A stretch of DNA of 64,000 bases from Pseudomonadota bacterium (GTDB lineage Bacteria > Myxococcota_A > Polyangia > Polyangiales > Polyangiaceae): positions 1 to 64,000 of the forward strand of contig JAEWRL010000144.1 in the NCBI GenBank assembly GCA_023398955.1, given 5' to 3'. A program made the position numbers and the translations under genes. This document shows positions 24,385-33,336 of this stretch, one piece after another. Under the pieces are notes generated by a model. The model searched no databases, had not been told where the DNA came from, and was given only the letters and a program-made list of their open reading frames with translations. The first letter of the stretch is position 1; each line of letters opens with the position of its first letter.

Positions 24385-25200
24385 CTACTCGAGTTTCGCG
24401 AGTATGGAACGGCAATCGTGAGCCTCTCGTGTCGATGCGTCCAAAGCGAGACATGTCTTGGCGTCTTCCCGGGCCGCTGTGGTGTCGCCCAAGTCGAGGT
24501 AGACAGCTGCTCGCGCCCCGTAAGCGGCTTGCAGGCGCTGGCAGCGTGGTTCGCTGGCCTGAAGGGCGCGCGTCAGAGCATTGAGCGCTTGGTGCCTTTG
24601 CCCCTTCCGCTGATATACGAGGCCGAGCCGAAAGAAGCCAACGCAGAACTTGGGCTGTGCTGCGACGCTACGGCGAAGCGCCCCGAGTGCCTGGTCGAGC
24701 TGGCCGGACTCGAGATACGCCCACCCGAGGTTTCCCCAAGCATTCTCGGGAGTCGTGTAAAGGATATCCTGGCTGAGCGGAAGCAGCACGCCGATTGCTT
24801 CAGGGTACTTTTTCCGGTGGATGAGCACGACTCCTAGGGTGTTCCGAGCTTCGCGGAAGTCCTCCTTTGAGTCGAGCGCCGAGCGCGCATAGTGCTCAGC
24901 GCGGTCCAGATGGCATTCCGTTGCCGATCTGCGGCAGAAATCCAGGTACAGGAGCGCGACGAGGTGCGCCGCTTCTGCATTGCTTGCATCGAGCTCGACG
25001 GATTCGAGCGCGTGCGCGAGCGCGCCTCTGACATCGTTCCGGTTGAGCCAAAGGTGCCTTGCCTGGTCGTATTCGGCGAGACTCATCGCTTCGGGGTCCC
25101 CGCCCGGAGGGACCTCCGCTGCATTGCGCTCGCACCCCGGAACCATGGTGGCGAGGACGAGGAGCACGCAACTAATCGAGCGCCAGCGTTGAAGGAACAT
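24385..25200 (-). CDS. TPR-repeat lipoprotein, PilF/Tgl-like
   Basis: A 271-aa lipoprotein. The signal sequence ends near VPGC, with C23 as the lipidated cysteine. The rest is tandem tetratricopeptide repeats, for example NAEAAHLVALLYLDFC, REARNTLGVVLIHRKKYPEA, ENAWGNLGWAYLESGQLDQA and CVGFFRLGLVYQRKGQRHQA. Outer-membrane TPR lipoproteins of this size (PilF/PilW, Tgl in Myxococcus) help assemble the type IV pilus secretin. No pilus genes lie in this window, so the assignment rests on layout. It is the first gene of the run with the RodZ-like gene and recO. Confidence 0.75.
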   Translation of the reverse strand: MFLQRWRSISCVLLVLATMVPGCERNAAEVPPGGDPEAMSLAEYDQARHLWLNRNDVRGALAHALESVELDASNAEAAHLVALLYLDFCRRSATECHLDRAEHYARSALDSKEDFREARNTLGVVLIHRKKYPEAIGVLLPLSQDILYTTPENAWGNLGWAYLESGQLDQALGALRRSVAAQPKFCVGFFRLGLVYQRKGQRHQALNALTRALQASEPRCQRLQAAYGARAAVYLDLGDTTAAREDAKTCLALDASTREAHDCRSILAKLE

Positions 25201-25353
25201 GAGCGGTCGCAGCGAATCCTCCGGCAGGCTGAGCGACTCTGTTCGCCGAAGGTGTAGCCCGCCCTACCGCAGGGGGTACGTGAGGTCAACGCGGTAGCAG
25301 GTATCGGGATTTCGGCTGTCGCTTGCCGGCTGTCGCGCTCGGCCCGTGGTTGT

Positions 25354-26031
25354 TCAGTGACGTGGTTGTGCGAGTGGCGAAACCGGTAGGTTTGGCAGGA
25401 TCGCATCGGCATCCCGGACGTACAGGGCTGTCGCCGGGACGGTGGCATCACGCTCGAGGTGTGCGAGGAGACCGGTCCGACGGGCGTGCGGCAGGTCCGC
25501 GTCCGGTGCTGCCAGCCGGTCTATTTCGAGGTCTCGAGCGACCTCCCCAACCACCCCCAAGCGGTTCTCGGTGGCCAGTTCACGAAGGTAGTCGGCCGCT
25601 CTCGCTCTGTCGATGGTGCACGGCTCCACGATGGTTTCCCCGCCCGGGCCATAGACAGCCAGGAAAAGCTCCCCGCGACGCGCATCCAGGAGCGCCGCTC
25701 TATGGGTGAACTCCTTGGGCGAGAGGACGGACGCCATGGCGGCCAGGGAACCAACGCCGAGGACGGGAATCCTGAGCGCCAGAGCCACGCCGCTCGCCAA
25801 AGCAATCCCGACGCGCAGGCCGGTGAACGAGCCCGGGCCGATTCCAACTGCGATTCGCTCCGGTGAGGTTCTGGACCATCCCGCAGCCGCCATGGTTTCT
25901 TGGACGAGCGGTAGGCAGCGTTCGGCGTGGCCATGGTCGGCCTCGTAGTCGTTTGCCGCAACGACTACTCCGTTCTCAAGAAGCGCGACGCTCCCGCGCC
26001 GCGTGCTCGTCTCAATGCTCAGAATGCGCAC
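25354..26031 (-). CDS. tsaB: tRNA threonylcarbamoyladenosine factor TsaB
   Basis: TsaB (YeaZ) is the non-catalytic ASKHA-fold partner of TsaD in making t6A37 of ANN-decoding tRNAs. The start RILSIETSTRRGSVAL and the highly conserved GPGSFTGLRVGIALASGVAL identify it, followed by GVGSLAAMA and ALLDARRGELF. The frame opens at 26109, but the GTG at 26031 places the ILSIETS strand at the N-terminus as in the family, giving 225 aa. The gene lies 153 bases upstream of the TPR lipoprotein gene on the same strand. TsaD and TsaE are not in this window. Confidence 0.9.
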   Translation of the reverse strand: MRILSIETSTRRGSVALLENGVVVAANDYEADHGHAERCLPLVQETMAAAGWSRTSPERIAVGIGPGSFTGLRVGIALASGVALALRIPVLGVGSLAAMASVLSPKEFTHRAALLDARRGELFLAVYGPGGETIVEPCTIDRARAADYLRELATENRLGVVGEVARDLEIDRLAAPDADLPHARRTGLLAHLERDATVPATALYVRDADAILPNLPVSPLAQPRH

Positions 26032-26187
26032 GGCCGGCCCAGTAGCATGATTGCTCGCGGTGAGCTCGTCCTGACAGGCGCAGCGAGGGGAAATAGCCGT
26101 ACCCCTCAAAGCAGTGCTTGCATTCCTCTGTCAACCGAGTACCTTCCGCCCACCCAGCGCTGGCGGTTTCCGTGAGCGTCGGGTGGT

Positions 26188-26265
26188 CGGGGCGTAGCGC
26201 AGCCTGGTTAGCGCACTTGACTGGGGGTCAAGGGGTCGGTGGTTCGAATCCACTCGCCCCGACCA
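26188..26265 (+). tRNA. tRNA-Pro(GGG)
   Basis: A full cloverleaf: acceptor CGGGGCG/CGCCCCG, D arm with GCGC/GCGC, anticodon stem CTTGA/TCAAG with loop CTGGGGG (anticodon GGG, proline), T arm GGTGG-TTCGAAT-CCACT, and an encoded CCA end. Its 3' half is copied again 298 bases downstream. Confidence 0.95.
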
Positions 26266-26522
26266 ATTCTGGCCCATGTTGTGGCCCACCCTTGATGCTC
26301 GGTCCGAATTCTTCGGAGCTCCGGAACGGCATCGATGAGGGGGGTCAGTTCGCCTCTCGGGGGGCCCGGTCGAGGTCCACCGCGAGCCAGAAGTCGAGCT
26401 CGGGGGGCGCGCCGTGGCAGTTCGCTATCGGCTTCGATAAGTCGAGCGATGCGCTGAATCACCACTCCTTTGGCCACCCGCCGGTTTTGGGCGTTCGTCC
26501 GTGTCCCCTTGCTCCGGACTTC

Positions 26523-26566
26523 GGGTCAAGGGGGCGGTGGTTCGAATCCACTCGTCCCGACCAATT
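26523..26566 (+). repeat. Duplicated 3' end of tRNA-Pro (att-like)
   Basis: Bases 26225-26268 (3' part of the tRNA-Pro anticodon arm through ACCAATT) recur at 26523-26566 with only two mismatches in 44. The second copy has no matching 5' half: upstream sequence does not form an acceptor or D stem. This pattern is what integrases leave at tRNA attachment sites, though the 254-bp interval holds no recognisable integrase or other gene. Confidence 0.75.
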
Positions 26567-26570
26567 GGTC

Positions 26571-26762
26571 CTAGATGAGCACCGATGCGACTGCGAGCAG
26601 CATGGCGGTCGTCCCAAGAATGAGGTTGGTGAAGCGTGCCCGGTGGCGTCGGGCGATCGCGAGCTCTTCCTCATAAACCGAGAAGAAACGCGCTGGCCGC
26701 GGAGCTCGACGGTAGGCGGCAGGATGCGTGAACAGCGCGATGACCTTCGACGACGTGGCCAT
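26571..26762 (-). CDS. Small protein with C-terminal membrane helix
   Basis: A possible 63-aa protein. The N-terminal 40 residues are rich in Arg and Ala; the last 20 (FTNLILGTTAMLLAVASVLI) form one transmembrane helix, as in a tail-anchored protein. I recognise no family. It sits between the tRNA-Pro remnant and the CBS protein gene on the same strand. Coding is plausible but not certain. Confidence 0.4.
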   Translation of the reverse strand: MATSSKVIALFTHPAAYRRAPRPARFFSVYEEELAIARRHRARFTNLILGTTAMLLAVASVLI

Positions 26763-26865
26763 GGCTCAATGATGAACCGGTCACAGCCTTATGACAAATC
26801 GGTGAAGGTCGTCCGTGTGACCATCACGTTCGACGCGGTCTTCGGGTCGGTTCCGACGACAGTGG

Positions 26866-27336
26866 CTACGCGCCTCCGGCCAGGTCCGTCCCGCGCGCCC
26901 GGCAGATGGCAGCCAGGGTCTGGGCGATATCCGACGCTTCCGGGCCTCCTGGCCGTCGTAGGTTGGCCTCTGCCCATCGGGTGATGTCGGCGAGTGCCAC
27001 AATCCCCACCAGCCGTTGCTCAGGGTCCGTGACGAAGACGCGGCGAATCTGCTTGGATTGCATCAGCTCGAGCGCGACTGCAAGTGGGTCGTCCGGCGCG
27101 CAGCTTACGGCTCCGTGCGACATCGCCGATGAGACGCGAAGTGCGGTCAACGTTTGTCCTTGGGTGTAGGCTGCCATACACACGTCGCGATCCGTGATGG
27201 CGCCGACAATGTGGTGGTCTGTATCGACTACCGCTATCAGCCCACAATCGCGGTCCCACATGAGCCCCGCCGCGTGCGACAACGAGTCACCCGGACGGCA
27301 GACGGCAACATCGGTGTGCATGAGCTCACCCACCAT
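26866..27336 (-). CDS. CBS-domain pair protein
   Basis: A cytoplasmic protein of about 156 aa made of two CBS repeats. The first runs from VGELMHTDVAVCRPGDSL through DRDCGLIAVVD and IVGAITDRDVCMAAY; the second from VSSAMSHGAVSCAPDDPL through RRVFVTDPEQRLVGIVALADI. Such Bateman modules bind adenine nucleotides and act as energy sensors. A start at 27384 would add 16 basic residues; the ATG at 27336 matches the domain edge. The gene diverges from the Rrf2 regulator and has no enzymatic domain of its own, so its target is unknown. Confidence 0.85.
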   Translation of the reverse strand: MVGELMHTDVAVCRPGDSLSHAAGLMWDRDCGLIAVVDTDHHIVGAITDRDVCMAAYTQGQTLTALRVSSAMSHGAVSCAPDDPLAVALELMQSKQIRRVFVTDPEQRLVGIVALADITRWAEANLRRPGGPEASDIAQTLAAICRARGTDLAGGA

Positions 27337-27473
27337 CAACGGGGGATCCGATCTCCTGAACAGTGTGCGACGCAGTGTGAGCAAAGCCTATTTCTCCGGG
27401 GGCGGGGGGGGGCGAGGACGCCGAACAGCGTTCTCGAACAGAGTATCCGAGGAATTGCGCGAGGCAAACGCGG

Positions 27474-27504
27474 TTGACATCCGGGCGGAAGGGGAGCAAG
27501 TAAT
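27474..27504 (+). promoter_or_regulatory. Possible sigma-70 promoter for the suf operon
   Basis: A perfect TTGACA (27474-27479) is followed 19 bases later by AGTAAT (27499-27504), four of six matches to the -10 consensus. The spacing is slightly long. It lies 33 bases before the GTG of the Rrf2 gene, as expected for an Rrf2-autoregulated promoter. No dyad operator was confirmed. Confidence 0.35.
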
Positions 27505-27537
27505 CGGTACCAAAAGAGTCCACATTGCAGCGCCTCC

Positions 27538-27984
27538 GTGCTCCGAATAACCAAACTAACCGACTACGCGTTTGTAGTTCTCTCGCACATGGTCAACCGC
27601 CCAGAGCGGACACTGACCAGTACTGGCGCTTCCCGGTTGACCGGCCTTCCTCAGCCAAGCGTCAGCAAGGTGCTCAAAAACCTCGCGCGAGCCGGAGTTG
27701 TGGTTTCGGAGCGAGGGGCACGGGGCGGCTACCGATTGTCCCGGTCTGCCGACAGCGTGACGGTGGCCGACGTGATTGATGCCGTCGAGGGTCCCATCTC
27801 TCTGACGGCGTGCAGTGGTCATGACACCGAAACCTGCGAGTACGCTGGAAGCTGCGTCCTGGAGACCAACTGGGCACGTATCAATGGCACCATCAAAGAC
27901 GCATTGGCGACGGTGACTCTCAGCCAGCTGGCCACTCCCGCCGCGAACCGTCTCATCACCATCAAGCGGAAACCCGCGGAGTAG
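27538..27984 (+). CDS. Rrf2-family regulator of the SUF system
   Basis: A 148-aa Rrf2 winged-helix repressor. The N-terminal DNA-binding part is RITKLTDYAFVVLSHMV... with GLPQPSVSKVLKNLARAGVVVSERG as recognition helix and GARGGYRLSR as wing. Three cysteines in ACSGHDTETCEYAGSC sit where IscR-type proteins bind a 2Fe-2S cluster. This places it with SUF regulators that sense Fe-S status. The start is GTG. It is directly upstream of sufB (41 bases) and likely controls the operon and itself. Confidence 0.9.
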   Translation: MLRITKLTDYAFVVLSHMVNRPERTLTSTGASRLTGLPQPSVSKVLKNLARAGVVVSERGARGGYRLSRSADSVTVADVIDAVEGPISLTACSGHDTETCEYAGSCVLETNWARINGTIKDALATVTLSQLATPAANRLITIKRKPAE

Positions 27985-28025
27985 CTTGCCTCCGTTCCGG
28001 CGCTCCACAGACCATCGAGAAATCC

Positions 28026-29474
28026 ATGTCGGAATCCTCAGCACAGATCAGCGAACTCTTGAAGACCGATTACGCGGCCGGTTGGGTCACAGATATCGAG
28101 CAGGATACGGCGCCTCCCGGGCTCAGCGAGGAGATCATTCGGTTCATCTCCGCGAAGAAAAAGGAGCCGGCTTGGCTCCTCGACTGGCGGCTGAAGGCCT
28201 TCCGCCGATGGCAGGAGATGCCATCACCTGACTGGGCGAAGGTGAGTTATCCCCCCATCGACTTTCAGGCCATCACCTATTACGCCGCCCCGAAACTGAA
28301 TAAGGACGGACCAAAGAGCCTTGATGAGGTCGATCCCGAGCTGCTCAAGACCTACGACAAATTGGGTATTCCGCTGCAGGAGAGAGAGGCGCTTGCAGGT
28401 GTCGCGGTCGATGCCGTCTTCGACAGCGTCTCAGTCGCGACCACGTTCAAGCACAAGCTAGCGTCCATGGGCATCACCTTCTGCTCCTTCTCAGAGGCGG
28501 TGCAGGAGCACCCTGAGCTGGTCCGCAAGTACCTCGGCAGTGTCGTGCCCGCTGGAGACAATTTCTATGCGGCGTTGAACTCCGCCGTTTTCACGGACGG
28601 GTCTTTCGTCTTCGTGCCGGCTGGGGTTCGGTGTCCGATGGAGCTGTCCACGTACTTCAGGATAAATGCCGCCAAGACCGGGCAGTTCGAGCGAACTCTG
28701 ATCATCGCTGATGAGCAAAGCTACGTCAGCTACCTGGAAGGTTGCACGGCGCCCATGCGCGATGAGAACCAGCTCCATGCGGCGGTCGTGGAGCTGGTCG
28801 CGCTTGAAGGCGCTCAGATCAAGTACTCGACGGTCCAAAACTGGTACCCAGGGGACAAGGAAGGCGTCGGCGGCATCTACAACTTTGTCACCAAGCGAGG
28901 TAAGTGTCTCGGCGCCCGTTCGAAGATCTCATGGACTCAGGTGGAAACGGGCTCAGCCATCACATGGAAGTATCCGAGCTGCATTCTCATCGGTGAGGGT
29001 TCGGTCGGGGAGTTCTACTCGGTTGCGGTGACGAACCACCGCCAGCAGGCGGACACTGGCACGAAGATGATTCACCTCGGCAGAAACACGCGCAGTACCA
29101 TCATCTCGAAGGGCATTTCTGCGGGCAACAGCCAGAATACATACCGTGGGCTCGTGAAGATGGCTGGCGGTGCAGAGGGGGCGCGGAACTACACGCAATG
29201 TGACTCGATGCTCATCGGCAGCCGAGCGGGAGCTCACACGGTTCCTTACGTGGACGTCCGCAACGGTTCTAGCACTGTAGAGCACGAGGCTACTACATCT
29301 CGGATTAGCGACGATCAGCTCTTCTACTGTAAGGCGCGTGGATTGTCGGACGAGGATGCCGTCGGGCTCATTGTGAATGGTTTCTGTAAAGAGGTAATGA
29401 AAGAGCTTCCAATGGAGTTCGCCGTGGAGGCACAAAAGCTGCTCGGTGTCAGTCTGGAAGGCGCGGTTGGATAA
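28026..29474 (+). CDS. sufB: Fe-S cluster assembly scaffold SufB
   Basis: SufB (482 aa) is the scaffold on which SufBC2D builds Fe-S clusters. Family features include PPGLSEEIIRFISAKKKEP near the N-terminus, the AALNSAVFTDGSFVFVPAGV stretch, SYLEGCTAP, the WYPGDKEGVGGIYNFVTKRG segment and the C-terminal beta-helix with CDSMLIGSRAGAHTVPY. The extra N-terminal helices and length are typical. It is the first structural gene of the suf run. Confidence 0.96.
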   Translation: MSESSAQISELLKTDYAAGWVTDIEQDTAPPGLSEEIIRFISAKKKEPAWLLDWRLKAFRRWQEMPSPDWAKVSYPPIDFQAITYYAAPKLNKDGPKSLDEVDPELLKTYDKLGIPLQEREALAGVAVDAVFDSVSVATTFKHKLASMGITFCSFSEAVQEHPELVRKYLGSVVPAGDNFYAALNSAVFTDGSFVFVPAGVRCPMELSTYFRINAAKTGQFERTLIIADEQSYVSYLEGCTAPMRDENQLHAAVVELVALEGAQIKYSTVQNWYPGDKEGVGGIYNFVTKRGKCLGARSKISWTQVETGSAITWKYPSCILIGEGSVGEFYSVAVTNHRQQADTGTKMIHLGRNTRSTIISKGISAGNSQNTYRGLVKMAGGAEGARNYTQCDSMLIGSRAGAHTVPYVDVRNGSSTVEHEATTSRISDDQLFYCKARGLSDEDAVGLIVNGFCKEVMKELPMEFAVEAQKLLGVSLEGAVG

Positions 29475-29518
29475 CCGCTCGGATGCGTCGGCAAGTGGAT
29501 TCGGGAGTTAATGCTACG

Positions 29519-30286
29519 ATGTTGAAGATTGAGAGGCTTCATGCGGCGGTTGCCGGCAAACCGATCCTCACGGGGATCGATCTCGAGATGAAAGCCGGCG
29601 AGGTGCACGCCATCATGGGGCCGAACGGCTCAGGCAAGAGCACTCTAGCCAATGTGCTGGCGGGTCGGGACGGCTATGAAGTGACGTCCGGGCGGGTCGA
29701 GTACCTCGGTCAAGATTTGCTCGCGATGCCAGCGGAGCTGAGGGCTCGGGAGGGAGTGTTCCTGGCGTTCCAGTATCCCGTAGAGATTCCGGGGGTCAGC
29801 AACATGTACTTCCTGAAAGCGGCACTGAACGCCGTGCGGCGGCACCGTGGAGAGCCCGAGCTGGATGCCATGGACTTCATGGACCTCGCGCGGGAGAAAA
29901 TGCAAGCGGTGGGTCTAAAGGAGAACCTGACACAGCGAGCGGTCAATGCGGGCTTCTCCGGCGGCGAGAAGAAGCGTAACGAGATATTCCAGATGGCAAT
30001 GCTTGCCCCACGTCTTGCCGTGCTGGACGAAACCGATTCGGGACTCGACATCGACGCATTGAAGACGGTGGCGGGTGGAGTCAACTCGCTTCGCAGTCCC
30101 GGACGGAGCTTTCTGCTAATCACGCATTACCAGAGGCTGCTCGACTACATTGAGCCAGATCACGTGCACGTACTGATGGGAGGTCGGATCGTCGAATCAG
30201 GTGACAAATCCCTCGCGCTGCACCTTGAGAAGCAGGGCTATGCGGAACTGCAGGCCCGCCAGGAACTCCGAGGGCCTAGCTCATGA
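29519..30286 (+). CDS. sufC: Fe-S assembly ATPase SufC
   Basis: The ABC-type ATPase of the SufBCD complex (255 aa). Walker A is GPNGSGKST, the signature is FSGGEKKRNEI (the KKRNE form is SufC-specific), Walker B is LAVLDETDSGLDIDAL, and the H-loop is LLITHYQRLL. The ATG at 29519 is preferred over 29483 because SufC proteins begin at LKIERL and GGGAG lies upstream. The stop overlaps sufD (ATGA). Confidence 0.96.
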   Translation: MLKIERLHAAVAGKPILTGIDLEMKAGEVHAIMGPNGSGKSTLANVLAGRDGYEVTSGRVEYLGQDLLAMPAELRAREGVFLAFQYPVEIPGVSNMYFLKAALNAVRRHRGEPELDAMDFMDLAREKMQAVGLKENLTQRAVNAGFSGGEKKRNEIFQMAMLAPRLAVLDETDSGLDIDALKTVAGGVNSLRSPGRSFLLITHYQRLLDYIEPDHVHVLMGGRIVESGDKSLALHLEKQGYAELQARQELRGPSS

Positions 30287-31614
30287 AGGCGTACCAGGAG
30301 AGGCTGCGGGCGATGGAGCGCCGGGTTGGACGGCTCGTCGAGGAGGGGCAGTCACGTGGCTGGCTCGAGGACGCCTGGCGCTCGGCTAGGGATACCTTTC
30401 GAGAGACCGGCTTTCCGCGCGCCAAGGACGAGGGATGGCGATTCACGCCCTTGGCTCGCACGTTGGACATCGATTTCGAGCCCGCTACCGACCACGACGT
30501 TGACTGGGCGTCGCTGGCGGCACGTGCTGATGCGCTCCTTGGCACAACGAGTGCGCCGCGTGTCTACCTGGCCGGTGGCGCTGTTCGGTGCGTGCCGTCG
30601 GCCATTATGGGTGCCGTGCGTCTCTCCGCAGTTGACGGCGGCGTCTCGGGTGAAGCCGGCGTCCCGCTGCTGGGTGGAGCAGCGCACGGTGGTCGCGACG
30701 GCTTCGCCACCATGAACGAGGTGCTCGCCCGCCGCGGAGCGGCGATTCGGGTGGAATCGGGAGGGTCTTCAGAAGGGGCGCATGTCGAGGTCGTTGTAGC
30801 CGCGCCTCCGTATTCCTCGGCTACCTTTGAAGTTCCGCGATACTGGCTCGAGCTCGCTCCCTCTGCGCGCGCGAGCGTGCTCGAGGTGCACCTGGCACCC
30901 GCGGGCGATGCCCCCGTCCTGCAGTCGGTCCTCGCGCAGGTGCGCCTGGGAGCGTCCTCGGATCTGGAACACATCAGGGTAGTCGAGGGTGCTCCGAACG
31001 CTCACCGTGTTGAGCGGCTGGAGGTAGAGCAACTCCAGGAGAGTCGCTACGCGGCGCGGTTCGTAACCCTTGGAAGCCCCCTGTCCCGGTTGGACATGCG
31101 CCTCGTCTTTGCCGGTGAGGGCGCGCAATGCGAGATGCAGGGGTTGTACGTGGCAGAGCGCGGCGAGGTCGTGGACAAGCACATCTTTGTCGACCACGCC
31201 TCCGGAGGCTGTACGAGCCACCAGATTCTCAAGGGGATAGCGACCGCCGACGGTCACGCAGTCTTCGACGGGACGGTCGCGGTACGCAGGGGGGCACAGC
31301 GCACTACGGCCCGCCAAGAGAACCGCAATCTGGTTTTATCGGACGAGGCCGTGGTGCACACGAAGCCTCACCTCGAGATCGACGCGGATGATGTCGTCTG
31401 TAGCCACGGTGCAACCGTGGGACAGTTGAACGCGGACGAAGTGTTCTTCCTTCGTGCCCGAGGCATCGATGCGCCGACAGCTCGCGCCATGCTGACGTAC
31501 TCCTTTGCGAAGGAGATGCTCCTAGGTGTCTCGAACCCTACGCTGCGTGGCGAGCTGACACGAGCTCTGCTCGACCGACTGCCGGAAGGCGATAGGTTGG
31601 AGGGTCTAGAGTGA
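30283..31614 (+). CDS. sufD: Fe-S assembly protein SufD
   Basis: SufD (443 aa), partner of SufB in the SufBCD complex. The N-terminal helical part is variable; the conserved beta-helix appears from HLAPAGDAPVLQSVL onwards with the SufD end motif: VCSHGATVGQLNADEVFFLRARGID. The conserved His of CSHGAT is present. It overlaps sufC by four bases and sufS by four bases. Confidence 0.93.
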   Translation: MKAYQERLRAMERRVGRLVEEGQSRGWLEDAWRSARDTFRETGFPRAKDEGWRFTPLARTLDIDFEPATDHDVDWASLAARADALLGTTSAPRVYLAGGAVRCVPSAIMGAVRLSAVDGGVSGEAGVPLLGGAAHGGRDGFATMNEVLARRGAAIRVESGGSSEGAHVEVVVAAPPYSSATFEVPRYWLELAPSARASVLEVHLAPAGDAPVLQSVLAQVRLGASSDLEHIRVVEGAPNAHRVERLEVEQLQESRYAARFVTLGSPLSRLDMRLVFAGEGAQCEMQGLYVAERGEVVDKHIFVDHASGGCTSHQILKGIATADGHAVFDGTVAVRRGAQRTTARQENRNLVLSDEAVVHTKPHLEIDADDVVCSHGATVGQLNADEVFFLRARGIDAPTARAMLTYSFAKEMLLGVSNPTLRGELTRALLDRLPEGDRLEGLE

Positions 31615-32870
31615 CGACTGCTCTGATGGATCCTCTCGGCACGCCGAACCTCGGCTGGGACGCTGAAGCTATCCGGGCCAAGTTCCCTGCTTTGCATCAG
31701 GAGGTGAACGGACACCCGCTCGTCTACTTGGATAGCGCAGCGAGCGCCCTCAAGCCCCGCTCTGTCATTGATGCCGTCGTGGACGTCTACTCGCGCGAGC
31801 CCGCCAATGTGCACCGGGGAGTGCACACGCTGTCGACCCGAGCGACCCAGAAGTTCGAGGGCGCCAGGGAGACCATCCGCTCGTTCTTCAACGCACGTCA
31901 CGCAGAGGAGGTGATCTTCGTTCGAGGAGCAACGGAGGGTATCAACTTGATTGCCCACTCATGGGCGCGGCCCAACCTCAAGGCGGGCGACGAGATCCTC
32001 CTCACAGGCCTGGAGCACCACTCCAACATCGTGCCGTGGCAGGAAGTCTGTCGAGCGACTGGTGCGGAGCTGAGGGTGGCTCCTGTTGCCGATGATGGCG
32101 GCGTTCCGCTCAGCGCGATCGAGCAAGCCCTGACAGAACGGACTCGACTCATTTCTGTGACGGCTGCGTCGAATGCATTGGGATCGGTGCTGGATGTCGC
32201 CGGTGTGGCTCGCTTGGCGCGAGGGCGGGGAGCGGTCGTTGTCGTGGACGGAGCTCAGGCAGCCCCGCACCTACCGGTCGATGTACAGTCTTTGGATTGC
32301 GACTTCTTCGTCGCAAGCGGGCACAAGATGTACGGTCCCACGGGTATTGGAGTCGTCATCGGACGCAAGCACGTGCTCAGTGGTATGCCTCCTTATCAGA
32401 CCGGCGGCGACATGATTCGCTCGGTGACCTTCGAGAAGACGGAGTACGCTTCGCTGCCGAACCGTTTTGAGGCGGGGACGCCGCACGTTGCAGGTGCCGT
32501 CGGCTTGGCGGAGGCGTGCCGCTTCTTGCTGGCTGTGGGTCTGGACAGGATAGCAGAGCACGAACAACAACTCCTGGAGTACGGGTCACGAGTGTTGCGG
32601 TCCATTCCGGGAGTGCATTTGGTCGGCACTGCCGCCAACAAAATTGGCGTCATCTCCTTCGTCGTAGATGGCATCCACCCCCATGACTTAGGCACGATCG
32701 CCGACAGCGTGGGTGTGGCGATTCGGACAGGCCATCATTGCACTCAGCCCGTCATGGAGCGCTTCGGTTTTGCTGCGACGGCTCGGGCCTCGCTCGGCAT
32801 CTACAGTGACTACGGCGATCTCGATGCCTTGGCTCATGCAATCCGCGTCGCCCAGGAGATGTTTGGATAA
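31611..32870 (+). CDS. sufS: Cysteine desulfurase SufS
   Basis: A 419-aa group II cysteine desulfurase, PLP-dependent, supplying persulfide sulfur to SufU. The PLP lysine is in ASGHKMYGPTGIG; the catalytic cysteine is in RTGHHCTQPVM; other family motifs are YLDSAASALKPRSVIDAV, VFVRGATEGINL-like IFVRGATEGINLIA and GLEHHSNIVPWQ. The GTG start sits in a GTGA overlap with the sufD stop; an ATG at 31626 is an alternative. It overlaps sufU (TAATG). Confidence 0.95.
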   Translation: MTTALMDPLGTPNLGWDAEAIRAKFPALHQEVNGHPLVYLDSAASALKPRSVIDAVVDVYSREPANVHRGVHTLSTRATQKFEGARETIRSFFNARHAEEVIFVRGATEGINLIAHSWARPNLKAGDEILLTGLEHHSNIVPWQEVCRATGAELRVAPVADDGGVPLSAIEQALTERTRLISVTAASNALGSVLDVAGVARLARGRGAVVVVDGAQAAPHLPVDVQSLDCDFFVASGHKMYGPTGIGVVIGRKHVLSGMPPYQTGGDMIRSVTFEKTEYASLPNRFEAGTPHVAGAVGLAEACRFLLAVGLDRIAEHEQQLLEYGSRVLRSIPGVHLVGTAANKIGVISFVVDGIHPHDLGTIADSVGVAIRTGHHCTQPVMERFGFAATARASLGIYSDYGDLDALAHAIRVAQEMFG

Positions 32871-33319
32871 TGTCCGACCTCAGAGAGCTTTATCAGGAAG
32901 TGATTCTCGACCACGGGAAGAATCCTCGAAACAGAGGTTTTCCGGCAGGGTGGAATCGGGAGGCTGATGGCCACAATCCCCTCTGCGGTGATCGGTTGAC
33001 GATAAGGATCATGTACGACGGAGATCGCGTGACGGAGGTTGGTTTCGATGGTCAGGGTTGCGCCATCAGCACGGCCGCTGCTTCGACCATGACGGAGGCA
33101 ATCAAAGGGAAGACTCGAGCCGAGGTCGAGCGCCTGTTCCTGCTCTTTCACGCCATGGTGACGGGTGAACTGGAGCAGCCCCCGAGCGACCTGCCCAGCA
33201 AGCTCCGGGTTTTCGCAGGGATCAAGGAGTTCCCAATGCGCGTCAAGTGCGCGACCCTTTCCTGGCACACGCTGCGAGCTGCCTTGGACGGAGCTGCGGT
33301 CGTGACGACGGAAAACTAA
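32870..33319 (+). CDS. sufU: Sulfur acceptor SufU
   Basis: SufU (149 aa) accepts sulfur from SufS. Its zinc-site residues are visible: C and D in NPLCGDRLTI, C in GQGCAISTAAASTM, and C in RVKCATLSW. The 18-residue insertion typical of SufU compared with IscU is present around the VERLFLLFHAMV helix. The presence of SufU rather than SufE defines this as a SufU-type SUF operon. Confidence 0.94.
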   Translation: MSDLRELYQEVILDHGKNPRNRGFPAGWNREADGHNPLCGDRLTIRIMYDGDRVTEVGFDGQGCAISTAAASTMTEAIKGKTRAEVERLFLLFHAMVTGELEQPPSDLPSKLRVFAGIKEFPMRVKCATLSWHTLRAALDGAAVVTTEN

Positions 33320-33336
33320 CGGCAAGGAACACGACG

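Noticed and set aside
26480..26566. Second tRNA-Pro gene
   Set aside because: Only the 3' half matches; no acceptor 5' strand, D arm or anticodon stem can be formed.
26208..26674. Minus-strand frames over the tRNA-Pro and its remnant, with EWIRTTDPLTPSQVR and GRVDSNHRPLDPKS
   Set aside because: These are the well-known false proteins produced by translating the strand opposite tRNA genes; no family or start signal supports them.
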